NCBI GenBank assembly: GCA_016211105.1
Contig: JACQSX010000047.1
Coordinates: 62,001 to 126,000, forward strand
Length of the DNA: 64,000 nt
Origin: Acidobacteriota bacterium
GTDB taxonomy: Bacteria; Acidobacteriota; UBA6911; JACQSX01
Direction: 5' to 3'
The notes beneath the pieces were generated by a model. The model made no database searches, was not told where the DNA came from, and saw nothing but the letters and a program-made list of their open reading frames with translations. The position numbers were made by a program, and so were the translations under genes. The number at the start of each line of letters is the position of its first letter. Positions within the stretch are counted from its first letter, which is position 1. Below, one piece after another: positions 48,353 to 57,711 of this stretch.

Positions 48353-48694
48353 TTAGTCTTGTTTCGCGTCTTTTGCTTCCTTGCAGGCGACGCAAAGGCG
48401 AGTCCACGGAACCGCTCTCAAACGTGCCTCGGGAATTTCCTCGCCACACATTTCACAAATCCCGTACGTGTGTCGTTCAATTCGAAGGATGGCGTCGTCG
48501 ATGGCACGGAGCAGTTTGCCATCCGTCTGCCGGAGGCGCAAACCGATATAGGAGTCATGGTTTTCGTTAGATTGGTCGCCAAAGTCACCGGCGCTGAAAT
48601 GGCCGGAGCCTAGAGGCGGTGTTTCCTGGCGCAAAATTTCCGCCTTCTTTTCCTGGAGGGCCTCCTTGTACCGCTGCAAATCCGATGCAAGCAT
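48353..48694 (-). CDS. DksA/TraR zinc-finger family protein
   Basis: A 113-residue protein. An N-terminal helical coiled region (LQRYKEALQEKKAEILRQ) leads to SNENHDSYIGLRLRQTDGKLLRAIDDAI and a C-terminal zinc finger with C80, C83 (CEMC) and C101, C104 (CVAC). Such proteins bind RNA polymerase secondary channel and modulate transcription, with ppGpp in the case of DksA. The frame continues upstream to 48769, but ATG 48694 has AAGGAAGG upstream and matches the family start. A DDAILRIE-type acidic tip is not clearly equivalent to DksA DxxDxA, so the exact subfamily is open. Confidence 0.88.
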   Translation of the reverse strand: MLASDLQRYKEALQEKKAEILRQETPPLGSGHFSAGDFGDQSNENHDSYIGLRLRQTDGKLLRAIDDAILRIERHTYGICEMCGEEIPEARLRAVPWTRLCVACKEAKDAKQD

Positions 48695-48781
48695 TGTCAA
48701 ACCTTCCTTACGTCTTTTTGTGGCCTTTTCAAAAAGATTTAATATACCAAACGCGCCTAGCCGCTTCAATATTCGATATTA

Positions 48782-51160
48782 CTATCCTACGCGGAGTTTC
48801 TTCCATCCCCCGAAAGCCATTCCCCTTACAACTACTGGCAACGAAAGAAAGCTGAGGATCAGTCCTACAATCCAACTCCAGGGCCGATAACGAACGTCTA
48901 CCACAGACTCTCCCTCAGGGAGTGCTACGGCCATGAATAAATAGTTCGCTCGTATTAATTCAACAGCTCCCCCATTGACGTGCGCTCCCCATCCGTCATC
49001 GTAAGTTTCGCGAATCAGCAAATACCCGGGTCCCGAAGCATGGACTTCGTAGTGCAAGTGATCGGGCATCTCGTCGACCGCGTGCACTCCGCCGGAAGCC
49101 ATCCCCGTTTTTTGAACACTCTGCGTTTCCAGAAAAAGCGTGTCCTCTGTATGTCCCGCAAGCAGAGCGTTCAAGCTCTCTTCAGCCGTCGAACTTCTGG
49201 CGGCGGCGGCAAAAAGAGCTCGAGGCACGCGTTCTGCCGCTCGATAAAGGAAGGTTCCCGACCTTCTCACTTCGGTCCATCCTGGAATCATCAAGGGAGC
49301 GGGAGATATCAAGTATTCGATCCCACACTGCTTGAGTACCTCTGCCACCCGTTGATCTACCTGATGGATCGAATGTTGCGGATCATTCACCTTACCCGTC
49401 AGGCGGTCAAAAAAACGTTGCGTTCTCAATAGCACCACCGACTCATAACCGCGGAAATCCCGCAGGGGAATCGTCATGCACATATTCGGCAGCGCCGTTC
49501 CATCTCCCACTCCGGCAAATCTTGCCTGCGGGTTCATTTCATTCAGTAACGTCCGCTGGCGCAGCAAATCAGGAGATACCACCGGATTGAAGTAAAAACC
49601 ATAGAGAAATCCAAACCCCGGCAGCAATCCGGCGAGAAGTGCTGGAGCCCAACGGGGTCGCAACTGCGTGGCACAAAAAAGAAAGAGAAAAACAAGGGTG
49701 ATAATGCCGTACCAGGGAACCCTAGATTGAAAATGAAGGAATGGGAATCTATCAAACAAAAACCACTGCCAGAGCAGCAGCCCGAGCTGAACCAGGAGAA
49801 ACACCAGCGGCACGGCTTGGAATTTTCGGACCGAAGTCCTCCAGCGCTCCAAGCCCAGCGCGAGAAGCAAGACGGCACAAAACTGAAATATTTGAACTGC
49901 GTGAATGTGATTTCCCTGCTTCAAAACCGGAAGGGAAGTGAACAGTTGGAAAATTGGCCAAATGCCGAAAGTGATCAAAAAACTCAATAGCAGTCCGGCG
50001 ACGACCGCAGGAACCCGCGCATTCAGGGGACGGGATATACCATAGAAAGCGAGCAAGAGTGGAATCGCCCCCAAAAATATACACTGTTCCATTTGTCCCA
50101 CGGTCGCATTCTTCGGATTGAAGACAGGAGACCCGAAGAAGTAGGGAATCCACATCGCGGGCAAGCGCAGCAGGGAAATATGGAAGGGGTTCATTGCCTG
50201 AGTTCGGCTCGCGAAGGTGGCGCTTCCCGTCACGTTGGCAATAAACGGTAGCACCACCGCTCCTGCAAGCGATACTGCCCAGGCGACATGAAACAGAAAC
50301 GGCATCAGAGAGTGCCTCACACTGATCGGAGACACCTGCAACCATCTTGGGCCAAGATCAAAAACAAGAATGACGAGATACAGCAGAAAAAAAAGTATGG
50401 CCACCACCGCGCTCTCAATGTGCCCCGCGACCAGTAACGCTGATATCAACAGCGAAAACGTCCAACGGGATCGAACATCGGCATCAAGAAATCCCCGATC
50501 CAGCGTAAGCAGGCACCACGGCAACAGCATCGTCACATACGTGTTGGGAAAACCCAAAAAATAAATGTTGTAGCCGCAAAAACAATAAGCGACGGCTGTA
50601 CACCATGCCGTAAGTGGGCGGACATGCAAAGACTTTCGCGCCAAGATGTAAATTCCAAGACCCGCCAGAAAGAGCTTGAGAAAAGCACTCCATTCGAAAA
50701 ATGTCTCGGGGGGCAGGAGCAGAACCAGCCAACTGACGGGGAACAAGACTGCTGATACCATGTTCGCCAGGAAGGGTGTACCGCACAGGACATAGGGATT
50801 CCAAAGAGGGAAGTGCCCGCTGCGCACCTGGTCTCGGAAGAAGCAAAGGTAGGGATAAAATTGCTGCAGAGAGTCCGAGAGATTTGCATTTTGCGGAACC
50901 GCTGGGCTGTCGGTTACCCAGGGAACATACGAGGCCAGCAAGTCGACCGGCAGCACGACTTTGGATGTAAATAGCGCGGGAGCCAGAAACAGCGCCGCTT
51001 GCGCGGCAAGCGCGATCGTTGCCAGGATCCATTCGCTCCGGGAGAAAATTACAGTGCGGGTACTTACGGTTTCCACCGCGGGGGCATCAGCCATCATCGA
51101 GCTTGGAATCTCCCGATTAGCCAGTCTACTGCCGGTTGGGTCTCGCGCCACCGTTGGCAC
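48782..51160 (-). CDS. YfhO-like polytopic membrane protein
   Basis: A 792-residue protein with an extended multi-helix region (about residues 40-560). It has the YfhO pattern of an early acidic loop (VLPVDLLASYVPWVT), repeated NP/G-rich segments (PLWNPYVLCGTPFLANM) and a C-terminal soluble jellyroll-like domain (about 620-770) ending in DVRYRPWSWIVG. YfhO relatives glycosylate lipoteichoic acid in Gram-positives or act as GT-C-like enzymes; a transferase role is a guess here. The start may be at 51160 or at a later ATG (51097, MMADAP), because the first 20 residues are not conserved-looking. It begins three bases after the mqnC stop on the same strand. Confidence 0.82.
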   Translation of the reverse strand: MPTVARDPTGSRLANREIPSSMMADAPAVETVSTRTVIFSRSEWILATIALAAQAALFLAPALFTSKVVLPVDLLASYVPWVTDSPAVPQNANLSDSLQQFYPYLCFFRDQVRSGHFPLWNPYVLCGTPFLANMVSAVLFPVSWLVLLLPPETFFEWSAFLKLFLAGLGIYILARKSLHVRPLTAWCTAVAYCFCGYNIYFLGFPNTYVTMLLPWCLLTLDRGFLDADVRSRWTFSLLISALLVAGHIESAVVAILFFLLYLVILVFDLGPRWLQVSPISVRHSLMPFLFHVAWAVSLAGAVVLPFIANVTGSATFASRTQAMNPFHISLLRLPAMWIPYFFGSPVFNPKNATVGQMEQCIFLGAIPLLLAFYGISRPLNARVPAVVAGLLLSFLITFGIWPIFQLFTSLPVLKQGNHIHAVQIFQFCAVLLLALGLERWRTSVRKFQAVPLVFLLVQLGLLLWQWFLFDRFPFLHFQSRVPWYGIITLVFLFLFCATQLRPRWAPALLAGLLPGFGFLYGFYFNPVVSPDLLRQRTLLNEMNPQARFAGVGDGTALPNMCMTIPLRDFRGYESVVLLRTQRFFDRLTGKVNDPQHSIHQVDQRVAEVLKQCGIEYLISPAPLMIPGWTEVRRSGTFLYRAAERVPRALFAAAARSSTAEESLNALLAGHTEDTLFLETQSVQKTGMASGGVHAVDEMPDHLHYEVHASGPGYLLIRETYDDGWGAHVNGGAVELIRANYLFMAVALPEGESVVDVRYRPWSWIVGLILSFLSLPVVVRGMAFGGWKKLRVG

Positions 51161-51163
51161 AGC

Positions 51164-52243
51164 TCATGCAATATTGCGGAAAACGGAGTAGGTAGCATCG
51201 CGCTGCGCCGGGATGAAGCCAGCGCTCCGGATCACTTCAATGAGCTTATCCTTGGTAGCCTGGTAGTGAGCGCCAGCGGTGCTGATCACATTCTCCTCAA
51301 TCATGACGCTACCGATATCATTGGCGCCATACCGGAGCCCGACCCTGCCGACTTCCAAGCCTTGAGTGAGCCATGAGACCTGCAAATTCTTGAAGTTATC
51401 CAGAAAGAGCCGCGCCACTGCGAGCAGTTTTAAGTACTCTCGTGCCGGGAAGGTTTCTTTAATGGAAGCTGCCATTTCGGTTCCGGCCAGTTGGACGTTC
51501 CACGGGATAAAGGCGACAAACCCTCCGGTTTCATTTTGCAGATCTCGCAACTTTCGCAGGTGCTCGACCCGTTCTTCTACCGTTTCTCCTCCGCCCACCA
51601 TCATGGTTGCCGTCGTTTTCAGTCCAATCGAATGGGCGTCGCGCATCACTTGCAGCCACTCGGCAGCGGTACACTTGCCCGGACTGATCTCTTTGCGCAT
51701 GCGTTCGGCCAGGATCTCAGCGCCCCCCCCTGGAACCGAGGATAGACCGGCAGCCTTCAGCCGCTGCAGCGCTTCCTTGAACGTTAATCTGGAAAGCTTG
51801 GCTAGCACCACGATTTCCGGAGGAGAGAAGCAATGCAACTGGATTGCAAAGCGTGAGCGGATCAAGCGCAGCAGGTTCTCATAATACTCGATCCTTAGCT
51901 GCGGGTGCATCCCTCCCTGCATGAGAATTCCGGTCCCTCCCAGCGCGACGGTCTCGTCAATTTTCTTGAAAATAGCCTCATTGTCGAGAATATAAGCTTC
52001 GGCATCCCCAAACTTCCGATAAAAATTGCAGAACGTGCAGCGGGCCACGCAGACATTGGTGTAGTTAATGTTGCGATCCACAATGAAAGAAACCACCCCG
52101 TCGGGATGCCAGCGCCGGCGGACTACATCCGCCGCGGCGCCAATCTCTTCTACCGCGTCACTTTGCAGCAGATCGATCGCATCATTGATGCCCAGACGAT
52201 CTCCGAAAAGGGATTTGCTCAGAATCGCCGTTACTTCGCCCAT
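51164..52243 (-). CDS. mqnC: cyclic dehypoxanthinyl futalosine synthase
   Basis: Radical SAM enzyme of the futalosine pathway to menaquinone. It converts dehypoxanthine futalosine to the cyclic form that becomes the naphthoquinone ring. The protein has 359 residues, normal. The cluster motif CVARCTFC (C65, C69, C72) sits in the family stretch IVDRNINYTNVC. GGTGILMQGGMHPQL and the later SVPGGGAEIL match MqnC/CofH-like enzymes; the neighbouring fate EISPGKC and the tail SVMIEENVISTAGA are also family-typical. Its presence implies menaquinone made by the futalosine route; mqnA/B/D/E are not in this window. Confidence 0.93.
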   Translation of the reverse strand: MGEVTAILSKSLFGDRLGINDAIDLLQSDAVEEIGAAADVVRRRWHPDGVVSFIVDRNINYTNVCVARCTFCNFYRKFGDAEAYILDNEAIFKKIDETVALGGTGILMQGGMHPQLRIEYYENLLRLIRSRFAIQLHCFSPPEIVVLAKLSRLTFKEALQRLKAAGLSSVPGGGAEILAERMRKEISPGKCTAAEWLQVMRDAHSIGLKTTATMMVGGGETVEERVEHLRKLRDLQNETGGFVAFIPWNVQLAGTEMAASIKETFPAREYLKLLAVARLFLDNFKNLQVSWLTQGLEVGRVGLRYGANDIGSVMIEENVISTAGAHYQATKDKLIEVIRSAGFIPAQRDATYSVFRNIA

Positions 52244-52318
52244 TCTTTTCTGTTTCCAACGACCCCCGTGCAGGCAGCGACATGATCGCGTCGCTTCGTC
52301 TCTACAAACAAAAGATCA

Positions 52319-52492
52319 TCACCTCTCGGCACGATCGCTGAGAGCTAGCATGCCTCCGGTGATAATCAATATTCCACCGACGATATGAAACGCCACCAAG
52401 TATTCTCCGACGGCAAATACTCGCTTGGCAACGATTCCGGCCAAAATACACAGGAAGCCCAGAATGAACAAGAACCATCCCCACTTTTTCAT
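52319..52492 (-). CDS. 57-residue membrane protein
   Basis: A short frame on the minus strand with two hydrophobic helices: MKKWGWFLFILGFLCILAG and later VAFHIVGGILIITGG, joined by AKRVFAVGEYL and ending in charged LSDRAER. The positive N-terminus (MKK) and clean helices argue for real coding. The ribosome-binding region is weak (GGAG lies 18 or so bases upstream). It lies 75 bases upstream of mqnC on the same strand and may be a leader of that operon. No family was recognised. Confidence 0.6.
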   Translation of the reverse strand: MKKWGWFLFILGFLCILAGIVAKRVFAVGEYLVAFHIVGGILIITGGMLALSDRAER

Positions 52493-52919
52493 GTCGCCGA
52501 AATTGTAACATCTCCATTACCAAGACGAAAGGTCCTAGAGAATCTCACGGCATCGCTCACGGGCCATGCTGGCTGTTCGTTAGGATTCGGAGGTCCCGAT
52601 GACGAGAACTGAAAGCTCGCTCTAATGACGGAACGTCTGATAAGAGATATTATGTCAAGTTTTATGATAGTGGGTCGTACAACCCATTACCAGTTTTACT
52701 GAACGTCATCTGTCGCCCAACCAACATCGGGTTGCACTTGGGGTCGACTAGCTTTTCGCCCTCGTTTATTGCCAACTCTTTTGGATTCTCTTACTACAGG
52801 GCCGGCAGTCAGGATGTACAAAGAGGTTTTTTGATCGGCTTACGAAGACCATTACCTCGCGTCCCCGGCGTCGGAAAGATCTGCCGAGATAATCCACACG
52901 AGGTTCCAGGATACGAACG
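52493..52919. other. 427-base gap, no gene found
   Basis: Between the small membrane protein and the DUF151 gene. Frames such as 52732-52932 on the plus strand have no family resemblance. No tRNA or repeat stands out. Confidence 0.5.
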
Positions 52920-53402
52920 TCACATTTTGTAGCCAAGTTCGTCAGGATTCAGGTTCTCCAGCCATTTGCGGACGTCTTCAGGATCGAGTTTTTCTTTTGT
53001 CAGAGCTAGGTTCCTGGAACTGTTGATAACTGACTCGGTCACAAAGATGGGTGAATCTGTGCGGAGCGCAAGGGCGATCGCATCGCTGGGACGCGAATCG
53101 ATCGTCACGCTCTCGCCATTGAGACGGAGGTGAATGAGCGCATAAAACGTGTTATCCCGCAAGTCGCTGACGACAACTTTTTCCACTTCGGCATTCAACT
53201 GCATCAGGACATTTTTTAACAGATCGTGAGTCATCGGACGCGGCGTGTCCACCCGTTCAATTTGCAGCGCAATTGCATTGGCCTCAAAGATTCCAACCCA
53301 AATGGGCAGCAAAGCCCCGTCCTGAACATCCTGCAGAATCACAATAGGAGAATTGGTGAGTGGATCCATCATCAATCCTTTGATCTTAAACTCTTTATCC
53401 AT
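52920..53402 (-). CDS. DUF151 bifunctional nuclease-like protein
   Basis: A 160-residue protein of the DUF151/BFN family, which has RNase and DNase activity in plant members and is of uncertain role in bacteria. The conserved block LPIWVGIFEANAIALQIERV and PRPMTHDLLKNVL near residue 60, then the SRPSDAIALALR tip, are strongly typical. The ATG at 53402 follows AAGGAG by five bases; a GTG six bases earlier would overlap that ribosome-binding site. It is nine bases downstream of miaB, which ends at 53412, and is probably co-transcribed with it. Confidence 0.93.
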   Translation of the reverse strand: MDKEFKIKGLMMDPLTNSPIVILQDVQDGALLPIWVGIFEANAIALQIERVDTPRPMTHDLLKNVLMQLNAEVEKVVVSDLRDNTFYALIHLRLNGESVTIDSRPSDAIALALRTDSPIFVTESVINSSRNLALTKEKLDPEDVRKWLENLNPDELGYKM

Positions 53403-53411
53403 AGACACTCC

Positions 53412-54728
53412 TTAGACTGGTTGGCCCTGAAGACTATTGGGTCCAAAGCCTACAATTAGGATATCGAGAAACTGTCCCGGTACCACGTGATCTGGGTCGA
53501 AATTGACGATTTTATTGCTGGGTGTTCGCCCGAACCACTTTTCCCCATCGCGTGCCCTACCTTCCACCAAGACTTCTTGTACGGTGCCGACGAGCTGGCG
53601 ATTCTGGTGTTCCTGGATACGACGCTGCATCGACTGCAGACGGTTTAGCCGCCATTGCTTGGCGGTTTCCGGTACTCCCTCCCTAGCTTCCAGTTTCAGA
53701 GCAGGCGTATTTGGACGCGGCGAATACTTGAAAGAAAAAATGGACTCGTACTGGACTCGATCTACGAGGGACAAAGTCTCCTCGAAATCCTCGTCGGTTT
53801 CTCCCGGAAATCCCACGATAATATCCGTCGAGAGAGCAATTTTTTTCTCTAATGTTTTAATTGAATTGATTATATCTAAATACTCATCAAGATTATATAA
53901 TCTCTTCATTCTCCGCAACACCCGTGATGACCCTGACTGCACAGGCAGATGGACCCAATTGCAGATGGTGGGCGTTCTCTCGAGAACCGCCAGAATGTCC
54001 GGAGTGAAGTCTTTCGGATGATTGGTGGTAAAACGAACCCTGCGAATCCCCGGCACCTCCCCAATCGCCTTCAAAAGCTCTGCAAACTTCCATTTGCGGG
54101 AAGAAGGATCCTGGTAGCTGTCAATATTCTGTCCCAGCAGCAAGACTTCAACATATCCAGCATCCACTAAACGCCGCACTTCCTCCAGAATCTGCCAGCT
54201 CGGGCGACAACGCTCCGGACCGCGGGTGTGAGGCACAACGCAGAAGGTGCAAAACTTATTGCAGCCTTCCATGATCGTCACATTGGCTCGAAAGTTGTTC
54301 TCGCGCAATACCGTATCGATCTCCACTGGCTCTGGATCTTCCATCCGTTCGATTCGTACGATAGGCCGGCCGTGGACACGAACCTGTTCCAGCAAGTGAG
54401 GAATCTCATGGTAACGATGCGTTCCCACAACTAAATCCACAAATGGCGCCTTCTCGATCAGGTCCATTGCCTCCTGTTGGGCCACACAGCCAAGAACCGC
54501 TAGCACAAAGCTTGGTTTCCTCTTCTTTAACGCCCGAAATTCTCCCAGGCGGCTGTACACCTTCTGTTCGGCTTTCTCTCGTATGCTACACGTATTTAGT
54601 AGCAATACGTCGGCAGCCTCCGGGGATGCGACGGGGATCAGGCCGCGTCCGGCCAGCAGGCCAGCGACCTTTTCCGAATCATGCACGTTCATTTGACATC
54701 CGTGGGTTTCAATGTAGAAAGTCTTCAT
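53412..54728 (-). CDS. miaB: tRNA-2-methylthio-N6-dimethylallyladenosine synthase
   Basis: Radical SAM methylthiotransferase that modifies adenosine 37 of tRNAs reading UNN codons. The protein has 438 residues. The N-terminal UPF0004 domain cysteines are C11, C47 and C81; the radical cluster motif CNKFCTFC gives C156, C160, C163. The C-terminal TRAM domain (about 375-436; QLVGTVQEVLVEG) is present. MiaB is preferred over RimO or MtaB because of the FETHGCQMN-like N-terminal YIETHGCQMN and the length. ATG 54728 fits the family. DUF151 follows nine bases downstream. Confidence 0.94.
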   Translation of the reverse strand: MKTFYIETHGCQMNVHDSEKVAGLLAGRGLIPVASPEAADVLLLNTCSIREKAEQKVYSRLGEFRALKKRKPSFVLAVLGCVAQQEAMDLIEKAPFVDLVVGTHRYHEIPHLLEQVRVHGRPIVRIERMEDPEPVEIDTVLRENNFRANVTIMEGCNKFCTFCVVPHTRGPERCRPSWQILEEVRRLVDAGYVEVLLLGQNIDSYQDPSSRKWKFAELLKAIGEVPGIRRVRFTTNHPKDFTPDILAVLERTPTICNWVHLPVQSGSSRVLRRMKRLYNLDEYLDIINSIKTLEKKIALSTDIIVGFPGETDEDFEETLSLVDRVQYESIFSFKYSPRPNTPALKLEAREGVPETAKQWRLNRLQSMQRRIQEHQNRQLVGTVQEVLVEGRARDGEKWFGRTPSNKIVNFDPDHVVPGQFLDILIVGFGPNSLQGQPV

Positions 54729-54977
54729 CTCGGTCTCGATCGCCTACCAAAGCCGGGCCCTATGCTGTAGTCACTTTTTGCCACTCTTGACTCATACTTG
54801 TAAGTGGCCATTTCCAAGGCAGAGTTCGCTGAAAAATAATATTTCCAGCCGCGTTTTCCCAACCTCTTGAAAGAATCCGCACCGGCAAGGCGATCGAGGG
54901 GCGCTCCCCATACAGCATATTACTTCAGCAGGAGCCGATTCACAAGTTACGTGCCGTTGACGGGAATCTCATCTTGC

Positions 54978-56642
54978 TCAGCTCCTTGACGTCGACGAAC
55001 GAGAAATCAGTTCCCGCGCATGATCCAAAGCGGATTTCCCAATACGAGCGCCTGCCAGCATTCGGGCCACCTCCTGAAGTTTCGAGTGCGCATCCAGACG
55101 CTCGACTACAATAAAGGTGCGCCCCTTACGCACCTCCTTGCCCACACGGAAATGGATGTCTCCAAAGGCAGCAATCTGCGGCAAATGCGTCACGCAGAAG
55201 ACCTGGTGTCGAGATGCGAGCCTTTTCAATTTCAGTCCGATCGTCTCCGCGACTCTGCCACCAATCCCCGAGTCGACTTCATCGAAAACCATCAATTCCC
55301 TTCCGCTGGCGTGCAAGGTGGTCTCCAGTGCAAGCATGAGCCGTGACAACTCACCCCCAGAGGCAATTTTTGCCAGCGGCCGTGGCTCTTCGCCCACGTT
55401 GGGAGAAATAAGAAACTCGATCCGATCGATCCCTTTACGCGTAGGCTCGGAAAGCTGGGTGGAGACAATGAACCGACTTCTCTCCATTGCCAAAGATCTC
55501 AACTCCGTTTCCATGGCTTTTTGCATGGCTGCCGCCGCCTTTTGTCTTTTTTCCGAAAGTCGCGCTGCCACATCCTGATACTCCTTTACAGCCGTCGCGT
55601 ATTGGTCCGCTATCCGTAAACGGTTTTCTTCCCAATTTGCCAATTGCGCCTGTTCTTCCTTCAGTTTAGGCAGCAACTTGAGGATCTCGGAAACCGATCC
55701 AAGGTACTTCTTTTTCAGCCGCTCGATTCTATCCAGCCGCAACTCCACTTGCTCGAGACGCGCTGGATCAAAATCAATCGCCTCAAAATAGTCGCGCATC
55801 CGATGCGAAAGATCTTCCAAGAGGAATTGAGCGTTCCGAGCCGACGCTTCAAGAGCTTGCAATTCGGGGTCGATGGCAGCCAGCTTTTGGAGATTCCTCA
55901 TCGATCGGCTTAGCAATCCCAGAGCGCTCTCGTCCTGGTTGTAAAGCCATTGGTAAATTTCCCCACTCAATCTCGCCAGTTCCTCGCCATGGGTCAGCAA
56001 GTTGCGTTCCCGAAGCAATCCTTCCTCCTCGTCGGGCTGCAGTCGTGCTTCCTCGATTTCTCGAATTTGAAATTGAAGAAACTCGATGCGCTGATGTCGC
56101 TCATGTTCTGCGATCTCAGCGGCATGCATCTGCTTCTGCAATTTCGTCATTCGATCATAGGCATCTTCCACCTGGGCTCGCTCCACCGAATTTTCGGCAA
56201 AATCATCCAGCAAATCGATGTGAAGATTAGGTTGCTGCAGTAGTTGTTGGTCCTGTTGTCCATGAATATCCGCGAGAGATAGGCCCAATTCTTGAAGAAA
56301 TCCAAGAGTCACCGCCGAGTGGTTGATCCAGGCACGCCCCCTCCCGGAACGCGAAATCTCACGGCGAAAAACCGCCCAGTCATCTCCTGCTTCAATTCCG
56401 GAGCAGCAAAGAAACTGTCGCACCCTTGCATTCAGTTCCACCACGGCTTCCACCTTGGCCGAATCCGCCCCCGCCCGTATGACATCACTGCCGGCCCGTT
56501 TTCCCAGTATCAGTCCCATGGAATCGACAATGATCGATTTTCCGGATCCGGTCTCCCCGGTCAAAAGATTTAACCCTTCGCCAAATTCCAGGGTCAGGTC
56601 ATCTATTAAGGCAAGGTTCTGTATGTGCAGTGACTTCAGCAT
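54978..56642 (-). CDS. recN: DNA repair protein RecN
   Basis: SMC-like ATPase used in double-strand break repair. The protein has 554 residues from the chosen start. Walker A is GETGSGKS (29-36), the coiled-coil arms cover about 150-380, and the ABC signature is ASGGELSRLMLALET, followed by Walker B LMVFDEVDSGIGG and THLPQIAAF. The frame continues to 56747, but MLKSLHIQNLALID is the family start (ATG 56642); no Shine-Dalgarno is visible. It diverges from tolQ, leaving 173 bases. Confidence 0.95.
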   Translation of the reverse strand: MLKSLHIQNLALIDDLTLEFGEGLNLLTGETGSGKSIIVDSMGLILGKRAGSDVIRAGADSAKVEAVVELNARVRQFLCCSGIEAGDDWAVFRREISRSGRGRAWINHSAVTLGFLQELGLSLADIHGQQDQQLLQQPNLHIDLLDDFAENSVERAQVEDAYDRMTKLQKQMHAAEIAEHERHQRIEFLQFQIREIEEARLQPDEEEGLLRERNLLTHGEELARLSGEIYQWLYNQDESALGLLSRSMRNLQKLAAIDPELQALEASARNAQFLLEDLSHRMRDYFEAIDFDPARLEQVELRLDRIERLKKKYLGSVSEILKLLPKLKEEQAQLANWEENRLRIADQYATAVKEYQDVAARLSEKRQKAAAAMQKAMETELRSLAMERSRFIVSTQLSEPTRKGIDRIEFLISPNVGEEPRPLAKIASGGELSRLMLALETTLHASGRELMVFDEVDSGIGGRVAETIGLKLKRLASRHQVFCVTHLPQIAAFGDIHFRVGKEVRKGRTFIVVERLDAHSKLQEVARMLAGARIGKSALDHARELISRSSTSRS

Positions 56643-56815
56643 GCTTTGGAGTGAGTGTAGCACGAAAATTTTTCCCAACGCGCCAGGGTCGGAATTCGTC
56701 ATGCCACATTGCATTGAGCTTGCATGCATGCTTTTGAACATGGACAATTAAAGGGTGACGATTCAAAGGTTCAATGCCGAATTGCGATATTCGTCATTGG
56801 ACATGAGGAGGTGAT

Positions 56816-57556
56816 TTGATTTCTTTACTTGTGGCACTAGGAGAGAGCTTCTCAGGTGGTTTCTGGCAACTGATCCAACAATCCGGAATTATTGCCAAGC
56901 TCGTCTTGATTCTCCTGCTCGGTTTCTCGGTCTTCAGTTGGGGAATCATCCTGAACAAATGGATGATCTTCAGAAAGGTAACGCGCCAATCCCAGCAATT
57001 CTATTCAATTTTTAAAAAGAGCCAACGCCTGTCGGACGTCTACAATGCGGTAGAGCAATATTCGCTTTCACCGCTTGCCGGAGTTTTCAAGAGCGGTTAC
57101 GATGAACTGCATCAACAGATACGCGCGAGCCAGCCAATTGAAAGGGGCCCCACACAGTCGATCAATGAGCGTACCCACATCGGCAGCACTTTACCGATTC
57201 AGCGCACCTTGCAGAAATCCGCCATGGTGGAGATGGCAGCACTGGAAGGTTCTTTGAGCTGGCTGGCAACCACCGGGGCAGTGACACCATTTATCGGACT
57301 GTTTGGCACTGTGATCGGAATCATCAACGCATTTCAAGGACTGGGAACCGGCTCTGCGACCACGATTCAGGCGGTGGCGCCTGGAATTAGCGAAGCGCTG
57401 GTGACGACCGCGGCGGGTCTGTTTGCCGCAATCCCAGCAGTTATCGGCTACAATCAATTTGTGCAGAAGTTAAAAGTTTTCGGAGTGGAGATCGACGATT
57501 TCTCCATGGAATTCCTCAATTGGGTCGAGCGAAATTTCACAAACGCTCCCATGTAG
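56816..57556 (+). CDS. tolQ: TolQ/ExbB-type proton channel protein
   Basis: MotA/TolQ/ExbB family stator protein with three membrane helices. The 246 residues include helix 1 (KLVLILLLGFSVFSWGIIL), a cytoplasmic loop with RIS-like MAALEGSLSWLATTGAVTPFIGLFGTVIGI in the second half, and an F-x-A motif near helix 3 (AIPAVIGYNQFV). The TTG start at 56816 is justified by AGGAGG at 56806-56811. The gene opens the tol-pal unit and, with TolR, uses the proton motive force to energise outer-membrane invagination. The name is from synteny; sequence alone is TolQ/ExbB. Confidence 0.88.
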   Translation: MISLLVALGESFSGGFWQLIQQSGIIAKLVLILLLGFSVFSWGIILNKWMIFRKVTRQSQQFYSIFKKSQRLSDVYNAVEQYSLSPLAGVFKSGYDELHQQIRASQPIERGPTQSINERTHIGSTLPIQRTLQKSAMVEMAALEGSLSWLATTGAVTPFIGLFGTVIGIINAFQGLGTGSATTIQAVAPGISEALVTTAAGLFAAIPAVIGYNQFVQKLKVFGVEIDDFSMEFLNWVERNFTNAPM

Positions 57557-57711
57557 GCAGACTTGATGTCCCGCAGATTCGTGACGACGTTTGCTGATGG
57601 GACTTGCTACCGATCGGTCAGCGGTTATTCTGTCAGTGCTCGCCGGGAAATTACGTCGACTGATTTGCCATCGATGACTCATGATCGATGAGTGGCCGCA
57701 CAGGTCTTCAA

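Noticed and set aside
52732-52932. 66-codon plus-strand frame in the gap upstream of DUF151
   Set aside because: No resemblance or start signal; overlaps the end of the DUF151 gene.
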